Part shown: piece after piece, positions 25,022-35,519 of the stretch
Layout: each line of letters opens with the position of its first letter
Position numbering within the stretch: position 1 is the stretch's first letter
DNA from: Buttiauxella massiliensis
GTDB lineage: Bacteria > Pseudomonadota > Gammaproteobacteria > Enterobacterales > Enterobacteriaceae
Direction of reading: 5' to 3'
Assembly (NCBI RefSeq): GCF_902500225.1
Contig: NZ_LR722650.1
Span: forward strand, 310,001-374,000
DNA length: 64,000 nt
Made by a program: the position numbers and the translations under genes
The notes under the pieces: model-generated
The model's input: only the letters and a program-made list of their open reading frames with translations
Databases searched by the model: none
What the model was told of the DNA's origin: nothing

Positions 25022-26446
25022 CTAGTGCTTAATCATCACGTGGCGAATAACGGTGTAATCCTCAAGCCCAAACAGCGACATATCCTTGCCGTAACCTGAG
25101 AGTTTTTGCCCACCGTGCGGCATTTCGCTTACCAGCATGAAATGGGTATTCACCCATGTACAACCGTACTGCAAACGAGCACTCAGGCGATGTGCGCGAC
25201 CGACATCTTTTGTCCAGACTGATGAAGCCAATCCATAACTTGAGTCGTTAGCCCAACCCAGAACCTGCTCCTCATCATCAAAGCTCGTGATGCTGACCAC
25301 CGGGCCGAACACCTCTTTTTGTACGATGTCATCTTCCTGCTTCGCACCCGCAAGTAGCGTTGGCTGGAAGTAATATCCCGGCCCTTCTACTTTCGCCCCG
25401 CCCGTCACCACTTTGACGTGTGCCAGCGCTTTAGCGGCATTCACCGCAAGGCTTACGCGCTCGAGGTGAGCGGCGGAACTCAGCGGGCCAAGTTCTGTAG
25501 ACTCATCGTCTGGCGCACCATATTTCAGGCTGCTGACCGCTTCCCCTAGTTTTTCCACCAGTTTGTCGTAAATACCCTTCTGGGCGTAAATTCGGCACGC
25601 GGCAGTACAGTCTTGCCCGGCGTTGTAATATCCGAATGTGCGTACACCTTCGACGACGGCATCTAAATCCGCATCATCAAAGACAATCACCGGCGCTTTA
25701 CCTCCCAGTTCCATATGGGTGCGCTTAATCGAAGGTGCGGTGTGGCTGATGATGTGTTCGCCTGTGGCAATTGAGCCGGTTAAGGAGACCATGCGTACTT
25801 TCGGGTGACCGGTCAGCACATCCCCCACAGTTTGCCCGCGTCCGAACAACACGTTCAATACGCCAGCCGGGAAAATATCTTTTGCCAATTCAGCGAGTTT
25901 GAAAGCAGTAAGCGGTGTAATTTCGGAAGGCTTGATCACTACACAGTTACCCGCGGCGAGTGCCGGGCCGAGTTTCCAGGCCGCCATCATTAGTGGATAG
26001 TTCCAGGGTGCAATAGATGCCACCACGCCCACAGGGTCACGGCGAATCATCGATGTATGACCACTGAGATACTCCCCCGCCGCCAAACCATTCAAACAGC
26101 GGCTTGCGCCCGCAAAGAAGCGGAATACATCCACCACAGCCGGGATCTCATCATTCAATACACAATGATAGGGTTTGCCGCAGTTTTGCGATTCCAGACG
26201 GGCAAATACTTCGCCATTTTTCTCGATAACATCTGCCAGTTTTAGTAGATGTTCCGAACGCTCTTTTGGCGTGGTTTGCCCCCAGGTAGCAAAAGCAATA
26301 TCTGCAGCCCGTACCGCATCGTTTACCTGATCCGCGCTGGCTTCCGCAATCTCAAGCAGCACTTCCCCAGTCGCCGGATTGTATACCGGCAATTTTTCCC
26401 CAAGGCCTTGCACTAACTGGCCGTTTATTAATAGCTGGCTTTGCAT
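25022..26446 (-). CDS. patD: Gamma-aminobutyraldehyde dehydrogenase PatD
   Basis: The 474-residue aldehyde dehydrogenase matches E. coli PatD (YdcW, 474 aa). It oxidises 4-aminobutanal from putrescine to GABA with NAD. Motifs are [12 protein letters not shown], the NAD loop [12 protein letters not shown], the general base in HMELGGKAP and the nucleophile Cys in [11 protein letters not shown] (near 280). The start at 26446 has AAGGG upstream. A start at 26500 would overlap ydcV. It is the last gene of ydcS-T-U-V-patD, which implies that the transporter feeds it. Confidence 0.95.
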   Translation of the reverse strand: MQSQLLINGQLVQGLGEKLPVYNPATGEVLLEIAEASADQVNDAVRAADIAFATWGQTTPKERSEHLLKLADVIEKNGEVFARLESQNCGKPYHCVLNDEIPAVVDVFRFFAGASRCLNGLAAGEYLSGHTSMIRRDPVGVVASIAPWNYPLMMAAWKLGPALAAGNCVVIKPSEITPLTAFKLAELAKDIFPAGVLNVLFGRGQTVGDVLTGHPKVRMVSLTGSIATGEHIISHTAPSIKRTHMELGGKAPVIVFDDADLDAVVEGVRTFGYYNAGQDCTAACRIYAQKGIYDKLVEKLGEAVSSLKYGAPDDESTELGPLSSAAHLERVSLAVNAAKALAHVKVVTGGAKVEGPGYYFQPTLLAGAKQEDDIVQKEVFGPVVSITSFDDEEQVLGWANDSSYGLASSVWTKDVGRAHRLSARLQYGCTWVNTHFMLVSEMPHGGQKLSGYGKDMSLFGLEDYTVIRHVMIKH

Positions 26447-26465
26447 AGTGATACCCTTTTCAACA

Positions 26466-27272
26466 TTATTTACCGCTGCCCGCGACTTCATCTCCACCAC
26501 GGCTCAGCCAGTACGCCCCTAAAATCGGAATGGTTGTCATCAACATCACCATTAGCGCCACCACATTCGTGACCGGAACTTCGCGCGGACGCCCTAATTG
26601 GTTGAGGAGCCACAGCGGCAATGTGCGTTCATGTCCGGCGGTAAAGGTAGTGACGATAATTTCATCAAACGACAGCGCAAACGCCAACATCCCTCCAGCG
26701 AGTAATGCCGACCCTAAATTAGGCAAAATGACATAGCGGAAGGTCTGCCAGCCGTCGGCACCAAGATCCATCGACGCCTCAATCAAACTGTAAGAGGTAC
26801 GACGAAAACGAGCGATGACGTTGTTAAACACAATAACGACGCAAAACGTTGCGTGCCCAACCACGATGGTGAAAAAGCCCGGATCAAAATTCATCATCTT
26901 GAAGGCGGTTAACAGCGCAAGGCCCGTGATAATTCCCGGCAAAGCAATCGGTAACAGCAACAATAACGAGATGGCATTTTTGCCGAAGAATTCACGCCGC
27001 CACAGTGCAGCGGCAGCCAGTGTGCCAAGGATCAAAGCAAGTATAGTTGCCAGTGCAGCAATTTTAAGTGACAACGTCACAGCGTCAAGAATGTCACTGC
27101 GCGATGCCGCCACGCTGAACCAGTGCAACGTCAGTCCTTTTGGTGGGAAGCTAAATGCCGCCTCTTCGGTGTTAAACGCATAAAGAGCGATTATCACCAA
27201 CGGGAAATGCAGGAAGATAACCCCACCCCAGGCGGCAATTTTTAGCAGTAATGGTGCGCGTTCAGAGTGCAT
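26466..27272 (-). CDS. ydcV: YdcV, spermidine/putrescine-type ABC permease
   Basis: The 268-residue inner-membrane permease has six hydrophobic helices and the coupling motif [20 protein letters not shown] (shown in full, near 165-185). This is the PotC class. With YdcU it forms the channel of the YdcSTUV importer. It overlaps the ydcU stop by 11 bases, and its stop lies 19 bases before the patD start. Polyamine or related amine import is inferred from family and from patD. Confidence 0.93.
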   Translation of the reverse strand: MHSERAPLLLKIAAWGGVIFLHFPLVIIALYAFNTEEAAFSFPPKGLTLHWFSVAASRSDILDAVTLSLKIAALATILALILGTLAAAALWRREFFGKNAISLLLLLPIALPGIITGLALLTAFKMMNFDPGFFTIVVGHATFCVVIVFNNVIARFRRTSYSLIEASMDLGADGWQTFRYVILPNLGSALLAGGMLAFALSFDEIIVTTFTAGHERTLPLWLLNQLGRPREVPVTNVVALMVMLMTTIPILGAYWLSRGGDEVAGSGK

Positions 27273-28206
27273 CGAAGGCCCCCAGTCGTTTCACCAGTGA
27301 AAGATAAATAGCGATTAATACAATCGGTACAAGAGTAAACGCAGCCGCCATTGGCATATTGCCTATCGCGCCTTGCTGGGAATAGACCATATTGCCGATG
27401 AAATACCCCGGCGGCCCCACCAACTGCGGCACAATAAAATCACCCAGCGTAAGCGAAAACGTAAACACTGAACCTGCGGCCACACCAGGAATTGCCAGCG
27501 GTAAAATCACATGGCGGAAGGTTTGCGACGGGCGTGCGCCTAAATCTGCCGATGCCTGTAATAATGACGGTGGCAAACGCTCAAGAGCGGCCTGAATCGG
27601 CAAAATCATGAACGGCAACCAGATGTAGAGGAACACCAGGAAGCGCCCAAAACCGGATGTGGATAGCGTATTACCGCCCACAGCTGGAATGGTCAGCATC
27701 AGGTTTAATAGTGGTTCCAGTCCCATATGGTTAAGGAACCATTGCGCTACGCCATCACGGGAAAGTAACAGCGTCCAGGCGTAAGCCTTAACAATGTAAC
27801 TGGCCCACATTGGCAGCATCACGGCGATATAGAAAAACGCTTTCAGCTTGCCGGTGGTATAACGCGCCATAAAGTACGCCATCGGAAACGCCAGCACGGC
27901 GCTTGCAAGCGTGACCGCAATCGCCATCGTCAGGGTGCGCAGAATAATGTCGTAGTTAGCCGGGTTAAACAGCGCCGCGATATTGGCAAAGGTCAGGTCA
28001 GGCGTGACCGACATGGTGAAATCATCGAAGGTGTAAAACCCCTGCCACAGTAGCGTGAGTAACGAACCAAGATAAATAACACCGAACCATAACAGCGGTG
28101 GCAGGAGCAGTAAGGCCAACCAGAATCCTGGACGCTGCCACAAAAATGTGGCGATGCGCCGCATCAGGCGGTTGTCAGGATGCGATGTGGGGAGACTCAT
28201 ATCCAT
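27262..28206 (-). CDS. ydcU: YdcU, spermidine/putrescine-type ABC permease
   Basis: The 314-residue PotB-class permease has an N-terminal helix ([20 protein letters not shown]), five more helices and the coupling motif [14 protein letters not shown]. The start at 28206 has GGAAGGA upstream and follows the ydcT stop by one base (TGA, A, ATG). A second in-frame ATG at 28200 is possible. The long upstream extension to 28344 would lie inside ydcT and was rejected. Confidence 0.92.
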   Translation of the reverse strand: MDMSLPTSHPDNRLMRRIATFLWQRPGFWLALLLLPPLLWFGVIYLGSLLTLLWQGFYTFDDFTMSVTPDLTFANIAALFNPANYDIILRTLTMAIAVTLASAVLAFPMAYFMARYTTGKLKAFFYIAVMLPMWASYIVKAYAWTLLLSRDGVAQWFLNHMGLEPLLNLMLTIPAVGGNTLSTSGFGRFLVFLYIWLPFMILPIQAALERLPPSLLQASADLGARPSQTFRHVILPLAIPGVAAGSVFTFSLTLGDFIVPQLVGPPGYFIGNMVYSQQGAIGNMPMAAAFTLVPIVLIAIYLSLVKRLGAFDAL

Positions 28207-28207
28207 T

Positions 28208-29233
28208 TCATCCTTCCCCCAACAGCGGGACCATCGCCGCACGAGGCCAGACTGCGGTGACCTGCTGGCCAATTTGATAGCGCTCTTCGCTGATAATCCG
28301 CTGTGGGTTCGCTTCACTGACCAGCAGTTTTTCGCCGTCGGCAAGGCGCAGTTCGAGTCGCGTCGCCGCCCCTTGATAATGGATCTCCTGAATCATGCCG
28401 CTAACGCTGATTCCACCGCTCTGGCCAGAATGATCGTTGAGCACAATATGCTCAGGGCGTAGAGAAAATAGCCCCTCCTCACCACACACTTTCCCCGCAA
28501 GGGCCGGTTGTAACACGTTTGATGTACCGACAAAACTGGCCACAAATGCGGTGCGCGGCTGCATATACAATTGGCGTGGCGTATCCACTTGCTCGATGCG
28601 CCCGTTATTGAACACCGCCACGCGGTCGGACATCGACAGCGCTTCGCTTTGGTCGTGGGTGACGAAAATAAAGGTGATGCCCAATTCACGCTGGAGTTTC
28701 TTCAGCTCGCCCTGCATCTGCTCACGCAGTTTAAGATCCAGTGCCCCCAGCGGCTCATCAAGTAACAACACTCGCGGACGATTCACTAACGCTCGTGCCA
28801 GTGCCACACGCTGACGCTGGCCACCGGAAAGCTGCGACGGTTTACGGGCATGAACAAAGCCGAGCGCCACGCGTTCCAGTGCTTCCTGAGCTTTGGCAAG
28901 TCGCGTCTTTTTATCAACGCCTTTCACCATCAGTCCATAAGCGACGTTTTCCAGTACCGTCATATGGGGGAATAAGGCGTAATCCTGGAAAACGGTGTTC
29001 ACATCGCGTTGATAAGGCGGCACGTCTTGTGCCGGTTTGCCAAAAATAGCTATCTCCCCAGAAGTCACCTGTTCAAAACCGGCTATCAGCCTTAAACAGG
29101 TGGTTTTGCCCGAGCCGGAAGGCCCGAGCATCGAGAAAAACTCCCCGTCATCGATATCAATCGAGACGTTATCCACGGCCCGCACGTCACCGTACAGGCG
29201 CGAAACGTTTCTGAACTGCACAGCGTACGACAT
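28208..29233 (-). CDS. ydcT: YdcT, ABC transporter ATPase
   Basis: The 341-residue ATPase is of the PotA class. Walker A is GPSGSGKTT, the signature is LSGGQRQR, Walker B is VLLLDEPLGALD and the switch His is in VTHDQSEA. A C-terminal TOBE-like domain (about 255-340) follows. The start at 29233 gives MSYAVQFRNVSRLYG, the family N-terminus. It lies 13 bases after the ydcS stop and drives import through YdcU/YdcV. Confidence 0.94.
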   Translation of the reverse strand: MSYAVQFRNVSRLYGDVRAVDNVSIDIDDGEFFSMLGPSGSGKTTCLRLIAGFEQVTSGEIAIFGKPAQDVPPYQRDVNTVFQDYALFPHMTVLENVAYGLMVKGVDKKTRLAKAQEALERVALGFVHARKPSQLSGGQRQRVALARALVNRPRVLLLDEPLGALDLKLREQMQGELKKLQRELGITFIFVTHDQSEALSMSDRVAVFNNGRIEQVDTPRQLYMQPRTAFVASFVGTSNVLQPALAGKVCGEEGLFSLRPEHIVLNDHSGQSGGISVSGMIQEIHYQGAATRLELRLADGEKLLVSEANPQRIISEERYQIGQQVTAVWPRAAMVPLLGEG

Positions 29234-29246
29234 AACGCCTCCAGGC

Positions 29247-30392
29247 TTAGCGGCCGCCCATAATGGCGATATAATCCTGGGTCCAGCGACTGTACGGCAC
29301 GAATTTACCGCCTTCGGCGACCGGAGTTTTCCAGAACACAATCTTATCGAAGTAGTTGTAGCCGTTGGTTTCACAGCCTTTGTCACCCAGAAGCGTACTG
29401 GCTTTACAGCCTTCCGCTACCGCAGGCAGTGAGCCAAACCAGGCCGCCACGTCCCCCTGGACTTTCGCTTTTAGCGAGTGGTCCATCCATTTGTAGGCGC
29501 AGTTCATATGTTTCGCATCAGCATGCAGCATGGTGGTATCTGCCCACCCGGTGACGCCCTCTTTCGGGAATACGGTGGCAATCGGCTGGCCTTCGCCTTT
29601 CAGGGCGTTAGCCTGATATGGCCAGGCGCTGGAAGCGACCACGCCTTCGTTTTTGAAGTCGCTCATCTGAACGGTGGTGTCATGCCAGTAACGGTGAATC
29701 AGACCATGCTGGTCACGCAGTACTTTTAACACTGCGGCATATTGTTCTTCGGTGAGCTGATAAGGGTCGATAATGCCCAGTTGTGGCTGTGTGGCTTTCA
29801 CAAAAAGCGCGGCATCGGCGATGTAAATTGGCCCATCGTAGGCCTGCACACGCCCCTGGTTGGTTTTGCCATCCGGTAAATCTTGTTTGACGAACACCAC
29901 GCTCCAGCTGTCAGGCGGTGTTGGGAAGGTTTTGGTGTTGTACATCAGCAGGTTCGGCCCCCACTGATACGGTGTGCCATAAACTTTATCGCCCACGTTA
30001 AACCAGGAGCCTTTCACCAGCCGTGGATCGACATTTTTCCAGTTTGGGATCAGTGCTGTATTAATCGGCTGCACGCGTTTGCCCATAATCAGGCGCAGCG
30101 AAGCATCGCCCGAGGCGGTGACCAGGTCATAACCACCCTTCGCCATTAAACTGACCATTTCGTCAGAGGTCGCGGCGGTTTTCACATTCACCTTACAACC
30201 GGTCTCTTTTTCAAAATCAGTAACCCAGTTGTACGCTTTGTCGGTATCACCTCGTTCGATATAACCCGGCCAGGCGATGATATCGAGCTGCCCTTCACCG
30301 GCACCTATTTTGTCTGGAAGCCCCGCCGCCTGTGCAGAAAGCACGGTCAAACAGAGGGTGGAAAGAGACCATATAGCCTGTTTTGTACGCAT
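29247..30392 (-). CDS. ydcS: YdcS, periplasmic polyamine-type binding protein
   Basis: The 381-residue protein equals E. coli YdcS in length. It has a signal peptide ending near AQAAG, then a PotD-like binding fold with IIAWPGYIERGD, GYDLVTASGDAS and a paired-Cys region near the C-terminus. E. coli YdcS has also been reported to have polyhydroxybutyrate synthase activity. Transport remains the safer call. The start at 30392 has AGGAG upstream. It heads the operon. In E. coli ydcR is its direct neighbour, but here 8 kb of ben/cat genes intervene. Confidence 0.94.
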   Translation of the reverse strand: MRTKQAIWSLSTLCLTVLSAQAAGLPDKIGAGEGQLDIIAWPGYIERGDTDKAYNWVTDFEKETGCKVNVKTAATSDEMVSLMAKGGYDLVTASGDASLRLIMGKRVQPINTALIPNWKNVDPRLVKGSWFNVGDKVYGTPYQWGPNLLMYNTKTFPTPPDSWSVVFVKQDLPDGKTNQGRVQAYDGPIYIADAALFVKATQPQLGIIDPYQLTEEQYAAVLKVLRDQHGLIHRYWHDTTVQMSDFKNEGVVASSAWPYQANALKGEGQPIATVFPKEGVTGWADTTMLHADAKHMNCAYKWMDHSLKAKVQGDVAAWFGSLPAVAEGCKASTLLGDKGCETNGYNYFDKIVFWKTPVAEGGKFVPYSRWTQDYIAIMGGR

Positions 30393-30698
30393 TGCTGCTA
30401 CTCCTGTCTGAAAGGTAAAGGCGGCACGCTTAAACAATCAGTGCCGAAGTCCAAAAAAATCCCCGTACAAAAACAATAGTCTGCGTAAATATGGCAAGCA
30501 CAGGACGGCAAGGAAATTTCACCAGGATGTGATAGACAGCGCAGTAAGGCGCATCACTGAAATTTTTCCCGCGGTAAGATAACTGGATGATTTTTAAAGT
30601 GTAGATAAGGTGTAAGCGAGGCGGCTAATCTGCGCTATCGATTTTCGCAATTATTGAAATTTCATATGGATGGCGGTGAAAGTGAGGCGTCCGACTGG

Positions 30699-30723
30699 GG
30701 CCGGATAACCGGCCTCTATTCTT
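30699..30723 (+). terminator. Plus-strand hairpin with T-run and no plus-strand gene
   Basis: GGCCGG and CCGGCC pair around ATAA, followed by TCTATTCTTTTT on the plus strand. Both flanking genes (ydcS and benD) are on the minus strand, and the T-run is on the wrong side for benD. The 338-base gap 30393-30730 has no protein-coding frame I can support. A plus-strand RNA that ends here is possible. Confidence 0.5.
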
Positions 30724-30730
30724 TTTATCG

Positions 30731-31504
30731 CTAACCTAAATCACCACCGCCTACTGGCAAGATAGTTCCAGTGATATAGCTTGCCTCGTCACTTGCCAGA
30801 AATAAAATCGCATTAGCCTGCTCAGTAAGCGAGCCATAACGATGCATCAGACTGCTCTCTTTGGTTTGGTCTACTACCTGCTGATACCATTCTTGCTCCT
30901 GTGGACTTGGCTGCTCCTGGTTACGAGGAGTCAGGCGTGCAGGCGCCTCTGTGCCGCCCGGTGCCGTGGCATTGATACGGATGCCGCTTCCGGTATATTC
31001 CATCGCCAACGATTGTGTTAACGCATTTACCCCACCTTTGGCGGCGGAATATGGCACGCGGTTAACCCCACGTGTTGCCACAGAAGAAACATTCACAATC
31101 GCACCGCGTTGTTGGGTGAGCATGTAAGGTAAGACGGCGCGACATCCCCACAGCGTAGGAAATAACGAGCGTCGGATTTCAGCTTCAATTTGCTCAGCCT
31201 GATACTCAACAAAAGGACGAGCCCAAATTGTCCCGCCAACATTATTAACCAGCACGTCAATCACGCCGAAGTGCTGATGCGCTTCACTCATCGCCTTTTC
31301 AGTGCTCTGCCACTGTTCAAGATCGGCCTCAATGGCCAGCACTTCGCTACCTTGTTGACGCAAGTTTTGCGCAAGTTCGTGAACGTAGCGAGCGCGATCA
31401 ATCAAAACCAGTCGCGCGCCCTCTTTAGCGGCTTGTTCAGCAACCTGGCGACCAATGCCCTGGGCCGCCCCGGTAATCACCATTACTTTGTTATGAAATC
31501 GCAT
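30731..31504 (-). CDS. benD: BenD, benzoate cis-diol dehydrogenase
   Basis: The 257-residue short-chain dehydrogenase has the NAD motif TGAAQGIG, NNVGGT and the catalytic YSAAK. It converts 1,2-dihydroxycyclohexa-3,5-diene-1-carboxylate to catechol with loss of CO2, using NAD. Identity rests on family type and on its place as last gene of benABCD, nine bases after benC. No other SDR role fits this position as well. Confidence 0.92.
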   Translation of the reverse strand: MRFHNKVMVITGAAQGIGRQVAEQAAKEGARLVLIDRARYVHELAQNLRQQGSEVLAIEADLEQWQSTEKAMSEAHQHFGVIDVLVNNVGGTIWARPFVEYQAEQIEAEIRRSLFPTLWGCRAVLPYMLTQQRGAIVNVSSVATRGVNRVPYSAAKGGVNALTQSLAMEYTGSGIRINATAPGGTEAPARLTPRNQEQPSPQEQEWYQQVVDQTKESSLMHRYGSLTEQANAILFLASDEASYITGTILPVGGGDLG

Positions 31505-31513
31505 TATGGCTCC

Positions 31514-32542
31514 TTAGGCTGCCGCGCTGTCCGTTGCATTCTGGCTGGGAGTGAATTTTTCGTAATGAAAATTCGCTGGGGTTATTTGGCGCTCGCGGAA
31601 ACTGCGTAAAACCGCATCAACCATCGGTGGTGGCCCGCACAGATACACATCCACCTCACCCTGGTTAAGCAACTCTTCACTGAAGTGATCGGTGACATAG
31701 CCTTTTTGTGGGCAGGCGGAAGCTTCATCGGTGACTACCGGCAGCCAGGTCAAATTTGGCAAGCGAGCCGCCAGTTCGTTAAGTACCTCGACCATCACTA
31801 GATCGGTATCTTTCGTCACACCATAAAGCAGCGTAATCGGCTGTTCGGCGGGAGTTTTCGCCAACTGTTTAAGCATGGCAAGAAACGGTGCCAGTCCCGT
31901 ACCACCGGCCAACATCAAAATCGGGCGTAACGCCGGGCGCAGATAAAAACTACCCATTGGGCCTGTGAGCGTTAATACATCCCCTGCTTTCGCGTGCTGC
32001 GCAAGCCAGGTGCTCATCATGCCGCCAGGAACATTGCGAATCAGAAAACTTGCCTGCGAATCACCAGGTAGCGAACTAAACGAATAGGCGCGTACCTGTG
32101 TCCCACCAGGGATCTGGATATTGGCGTACTGCCCTGGCAAGAAATCGATGCCCTTATCAAGGCCGATGACCAGTTCTATTGCGCTGGATGTCAGTGGTTC
32201 ACTGCGTATTACCGTCCCCTCGAAACTGCCGATGCCTGTTTTGCAGGCCGACGCTGATACTGGCACATCAATCACACAATCAGAGTCGGGTACCATCTGG
32301 CAAGTTAGTACCAGGCGTTGCTGTACTTCATCTTCGGTGAGCGCGTCCTCCAGAAAATCTTCACCGAGATTGTACTCTCCGCTCGCACAGTGGCACTTAC
32401 AGGTGCCGCATACGCCATCAGAGCAATCCATCGGTAAATTCACTTTCTGGCGATAGGCCGCATCCAGCACCTTTTCACCCACATTGCAGGAAATAAAGCG
32501 TGTGACCCCATCTTCAAAGTTGAGGGCGATGTTAAAGCTCAT
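31514..32542 (-). CDS. benC: BenC, benzoate 1,2-dioxygenase reductase
   Basis: The 342-residue electron-transfer protein has a plant-type [2Fe-2S] domain with Cys40, Cys45, Cys48 and Cys81. An FAD domain (RAYSFSS) and an NAD domain (GGTGLAPF, C-terminal CGPPPMV) follow. It passes electrons from NADH to the BenAB oxygenase. The gene lies 14 bases after benB. Length and domain order match BenC of Acinetobacter and Pseudomonas. Confidence 0.95.
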   Translation of the reverse strand: MSFNIALNFEDGVTRFISCNVGEKVLDAAYRQKVNLPMDCSDGVCGTCKCHCASGEYNLGEDFLEDALTEDEVQQRLVLTCQMVPDSDCVIDVPVSASACKTGIGSFEGTVIRSEPLTSSAIELVIGLDKGIDFLPGQYANIQIPGGTQVRAYSFSSLPGDSQASFLIRNVPGGMMSTWLAQHAKAGDVLTLTGPMGSFYLRPALRPILMLAGGTGLAPFLAMLKQLAKTPAEQPITLLYGVTKDTDLVMVEVLNELAARLPNLTWLPVVTDEASACPQKGYVTDHFSEELLNQGEVDVYLCGPPPMVDAVLRSFRERQITPANFHYEKFTPSQNATDSAAA

Positions 32543-32556
32543 GGCATTACCTCTTC

Positions 32557-33045
32557 TCAGACGTGATAGATGTCGATCACTTGACGGATGTAATCGTTAT
32601 TCAGATGAATAGTTTTGCGGGTGATTTGCGGGCGACTTTCGCTCAAATCCAGGGTGCAGTATGTGGTGCCAAAGAAATAACCGCTCTGCTGATAGCGATG
32701 GCTATGTGTCACCCAGTTGTAGCGCACATCGACGCTGTTACCGCTTTGGCCGACAATGGCGATATTTGACAGCATATGCGTCGTTCTTGGCTCGGGCGTA
32801 CTGGCCCCGGAACGCTCCGTTTTAATGCGATATACACGGTCTTCCAGACCCTGGCGGTTTGGGTAAAAAATTAGTGAAATTTGGCTATAAGGATCGGTAG
32901 TGAGTTGATCGTCATCGCCCCAGGCTGGCATCCAGTACACCACTTTCGGGCTATAGCAGCTAATCCATTCATCCCATTGACGATCGTCTAACAGACTCGC
33001 TTCATAATAGAGAAACTGGCTGATAGCGTTGATATCCAGACTCAT
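32557..33045 (-). CDS. benB: BenB, benzoate 1,2-dioxygenase small subunit
   Basis: The 162-residue protein has the cone-shaped beta-subunit fold of ring-hydroxylating dioxygenases: [29 protein letters not shown], then HMLSNIAI. It stabilises the alpha3-beta3 hexamer with BenA. Its ATG overlaps the benA stop (ATGA, 33042-33045), which suggests coupled translation at equal amounts. Confidence 0.94.
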   Translation of the reverse strand: MSLDINAISQFLYYEASLLDDRQWDEWISCYSPKVVYWMPAWGDDDQLTTDPYSQISLIFYPNRQGLEDRVYRIKTERSGASTPEPRTTHMLSNIAIVGQSGNSVDVRYNWVTHSHRYQQSGYFFGTTYCTLDLSESRPQITRKTIHLNNDYIRQVIDIYHV

Positions 33046-34427
33046 GGCGTCACCTCCACACGTTGGGTAATGGAGGCGTCGTAACTGCGCTGCTCTTTTT
33101 CAATCGCCGCCAGCATGGTTTGCTGCCAGTGATGATGGTGCGCGATGTACAACGCTTCGTCTTCGGAACGTACGCCGCTCATTTGCGGCACAAACCCTGC
33201 TTTTTGGGCATGTTCATCAGGCCCATAAACCCAATGCTGCGCTCCACGGCTCAGGTCGCTCCATTCAAGATTTTGCCCGAGATATCCATTCTGGCAGGCA
33301 CGGAACTCTTCCAAATCATCCGGCGTGCCCATACCGCTGACATTGAAGAAATCTTCGTACTGGCGAATGCGTGTGGCTCGTGTTTCAGAGGCTTCGCCTT
33401 TAGGTGCGAAGCAATAGATTGTGACTTCGGTTTTATCCACCGCCAGAGGGCGGATTACACGGATTTGAGTGGAGAACTGATCCATCAGATAAACATTGGG
33501 GTACAGGCATAGATTGCGCGTTTCATTCACCATTTGATCGGCACGCAACTCACCAAACTGGGTAGTCAAACGTTCACGCTCGGCAAATACCGGGCGTACC
33601 TGCGGGTTAAGTGCTCGCGTCCAGAGCAGCATGTGCCCATGTTCAAAACCGTAGCCACCGCCAATGCTTTTCGACCAGCCATTGGCATCCACCGCCTGAG
33701 TCCCCTCTTCTTCATAATTACGGCGCGACATAGTCGAGGCATAATTCCAGTGGACGACACTGACGTGATAACCATCGGCCCCATTCTCAGCACCCAGTTT
33801 CCAGTTACCCTCGTAAATGTAACTCGATGCACCTTGCAGAACTTCGAGCCCATCAGGTGCCTGATCCACTATCAGATCGATGATTTTTAGAGTTTCACCG
33901 AGATAATCATTAAGCGGCATAACATCTTCTGAAAGGCTGCCAAACAGGAACCCGCGATATGACTCAAAGCGCGGTAACTTTTTAAGATCGTGGGAACCGT
34001 GTTGCTTAAAGTTTTCTGGGTAGCCACCCACACTCTCGTCTTTAGCTTTTAGTAACTTACCGTTATTGCTAAACGTCCAACCGTGGAATGGGCAGGTGAA
34101 CGAGCTTTTATTACCCGCTTTACGGCGGCATAACATGGCACCACGATGAGCACAGCTATTAATTAAACCGTGCAATTCATTCTTTTTATCACGTGTAATA
34201 ATTATTGGCTGCCTACCAAGGGTTAACGTGAAATAATCACCTGGCTCAGGAATTTGGCTTTCGTGGGCCAGATAGACCCAACCTCCTTCAAATATATGTT
34301 TCATTTCGAGTTCAAATAGCTGCTCGTCAATAAAGATATTTCTGTTGTAGCGATAAATGTTATTTTCACGATCAACAATTAGCGCGTTACTGATTTTTTT
34401 CTTTAATAAATCCAGTTTATTTTGCAT
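33042..34427 (-). CDS. benA: BenA, benzoate 1,2-dioxygenase large subunit
   Basis: The 461-residue catalytic subunit has a Rieske [2Fe-2S] centre with Cys92, His94, Cys112 and His115. A mononuclear iron site follows in the [14 protein letters not shown] segment (Asp218, His221, His226). It adds O2 to benzoate to give the non-aromatic cis-diol. The N-terminal 35 residues are Lys/Asn-rich and AT-rich in codon use compared with the rest. The start at 34427 is the first in the frame. An intercistronic hairpin lies between catA and benA. Confidence 0.96.
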   Translation of the reverse strand: MQNKLDLLKKKISNALIVDRENNIYRYNRNIFIDEQLFELEMKHIFEGGWVYLAHESQIPEPGDYFTLTLGRQPIIITRDKKNELHGLINSCAHRGAMLCRRKAGNKSSFTCPFHGWTFSNNGKLLKAKDESVGGYPENFKQHGSHDLKKLPRFESYRGFLFGSLSEDVMPLNDYLGETLKIIDLIVDQAPDGLEVLQGASSYIYEGNWKLGAENGADGYHVSVVHWNYASTMSRRNYEEEGTQAVDANGWSKSIGGGYGFEHGHMLLWTRALNPQVRPVFAERERLTTQFGELRADQMVNETRNLCLYPNVYLMDQFSTQIRVIRPLAVDKTEVTIYCFAPKGEASETRATRIRQYEDFFNVSGMGTPDDLEEFRACQNGYLGQNLEWSDLSRGAQHWVYGPDEHAQKAGFVPQMSGVRSEDEALYIAHHHHWQQTMLAAIEKEQRSYDASITQRVEVTP

Positions 34428-34490
34428 AGCTTAATCTCCCGTTGGGGATCTTTTATTTCGCGATGTAATATGTGGCCAGAGGTGAAAGCG

Positions 34491-34510
34491 GTGCCAGCTT
34501 GTGCTGGCAC
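34491..34510. other. Intercistronic hairpin between catA and benA
   Basis: GTGCCAGC and GCTGGCAC form a perfect 8-bp stem with a 4-base loop, five bases after the catA stop. There is no T-run on the operon (minus) strand. It is more likely to be a processing or stability hairpin that sets the catA:benA ratio than a full terminator. Confidence 0.6.
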
Positions 34511-34515
34511 TCTTA

Positions 34516-35442
34516 TTATTCTTTGGCGCGCAGGCGAGCGATACGGGACTCTTCTTCTGGTGAATGAGAAACGCAAAGCGTGAAGTCAAAATTCACTTCG
34601 GTATGCGGGCCATTTAAGCCACGCGTTTTAATAGTCTGCGTATCGGTCACTTCTACCGGATCGGCAATTAATCCGTCACGAGTTGCAAAGGCAAAATCAT
34701 CCCACAGATATTTGTCACCACTGAGATTGATCTGGCTGGTGAGATGTTTATGGCCTGGCGCGGAAACAAAGAAATGAATATGTGCTGGGCGATTTCCGTG
34801 ACGTCCTAAACCATTCAATAGGTGCTGTGTCGGGCCGTTCGGTGGGCAACCGTAGCCTGATGGCACAATACTTTGCACGCTGTAACGCCCATCACTACCA
34901 GTTTTAATGCGGCGGCGCAGGTTGTATTCGCTCTGACTTGAGTCGAAGAAGGAGTAGTTACCCAGCGTATTGGCGTGCCAGATATCAACAACAGCATTTG
35001 CCACCGGGTTGCCTTTCGTGTCACGCACAGTTCCGAACAGCCACATGGTTTTACCATTGTCCTTCCCGTCATCCATGCGATCATGGCCCTGAGAAAGTGG
35101 CGCGTTAGCAACATACAGGGGGCCTTCAATAGTACGTGGGGTGCCGGTTTCAATCTCGGCTGCTGCATCCAGAGCATCCTGGCGTAAATCCAGGTAGTGC
35201 TCAATGCCAAGGCCAGCGGCTAATAATGCCGCCTCTTTGCTGCCACCCAACTCGTGCAGATAATTAACTGCGTGCCAGAACTCTTCTTCTGTAACATTAA
35301 AATCATCAATCAATGCACAAATATTTTCTAACAGGCGATGAATAATATTCTTAAAACGCTCATCACCCTCCGCACTATTTAAACCGGCACTCTCTCTTAA
35401 TAATGCTTGCACTTCAGGTTGGTTAATAAAGTTCTTTGTCAT
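34516..35442 (-). CDS. catA: CatA, catechol 1,2-dioxygenase
   Basis: The 308-residue intradiol dioxygenase has the four non-haem iron(III) ligands Tyr163, Tyr197, His221 and His223 (GNYSFFD, PSGYGCPPNG, RPAHIHFF). An N-terminal helical linker domain (about 1-105) is present, as in dimeric catechol dioxygenases. It cleaves catechol to cis,cis-muconate. It lies downstream of catC (77-base gap) and upstream of benA (88-base gap) in one direction. Confidence 0.96.
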   Translation of the reverse strand: MTKNFINQPEVQALLRESAGLNSAEGDERFKNIIHRLLENICALIDDFNVTEEEFWHAVNYLHELGGSKEAALLAAGLGIEHYLDLRQDALDAAAEIETGTPRTIEGPLYVANAPLSQGHDRMDDGKDNGKTMWLFGTVRDTKGNPVANAVVDIWHANTLGNYSFFDSSQSEYNLRRRIKTGSDGRYSVQSIVPSGYGCPPNGPTQHLLNGLGRHGNRPAHIHFFVSAPGHKHLTSQINLSGDKYLWDDFAFATRDGLIADPVEVTDTQTIKTRGLNGPHTEVNFDFTLCVSHSPEEESRIARLRAKE

Positions 35443-35519
35443 AATGATTGTCTCATTGCTTATTTGTAGGGAACCACACCCTAAAAAAGAGCATGGTTAA
35501 GATAGATTATTATTGTTAT

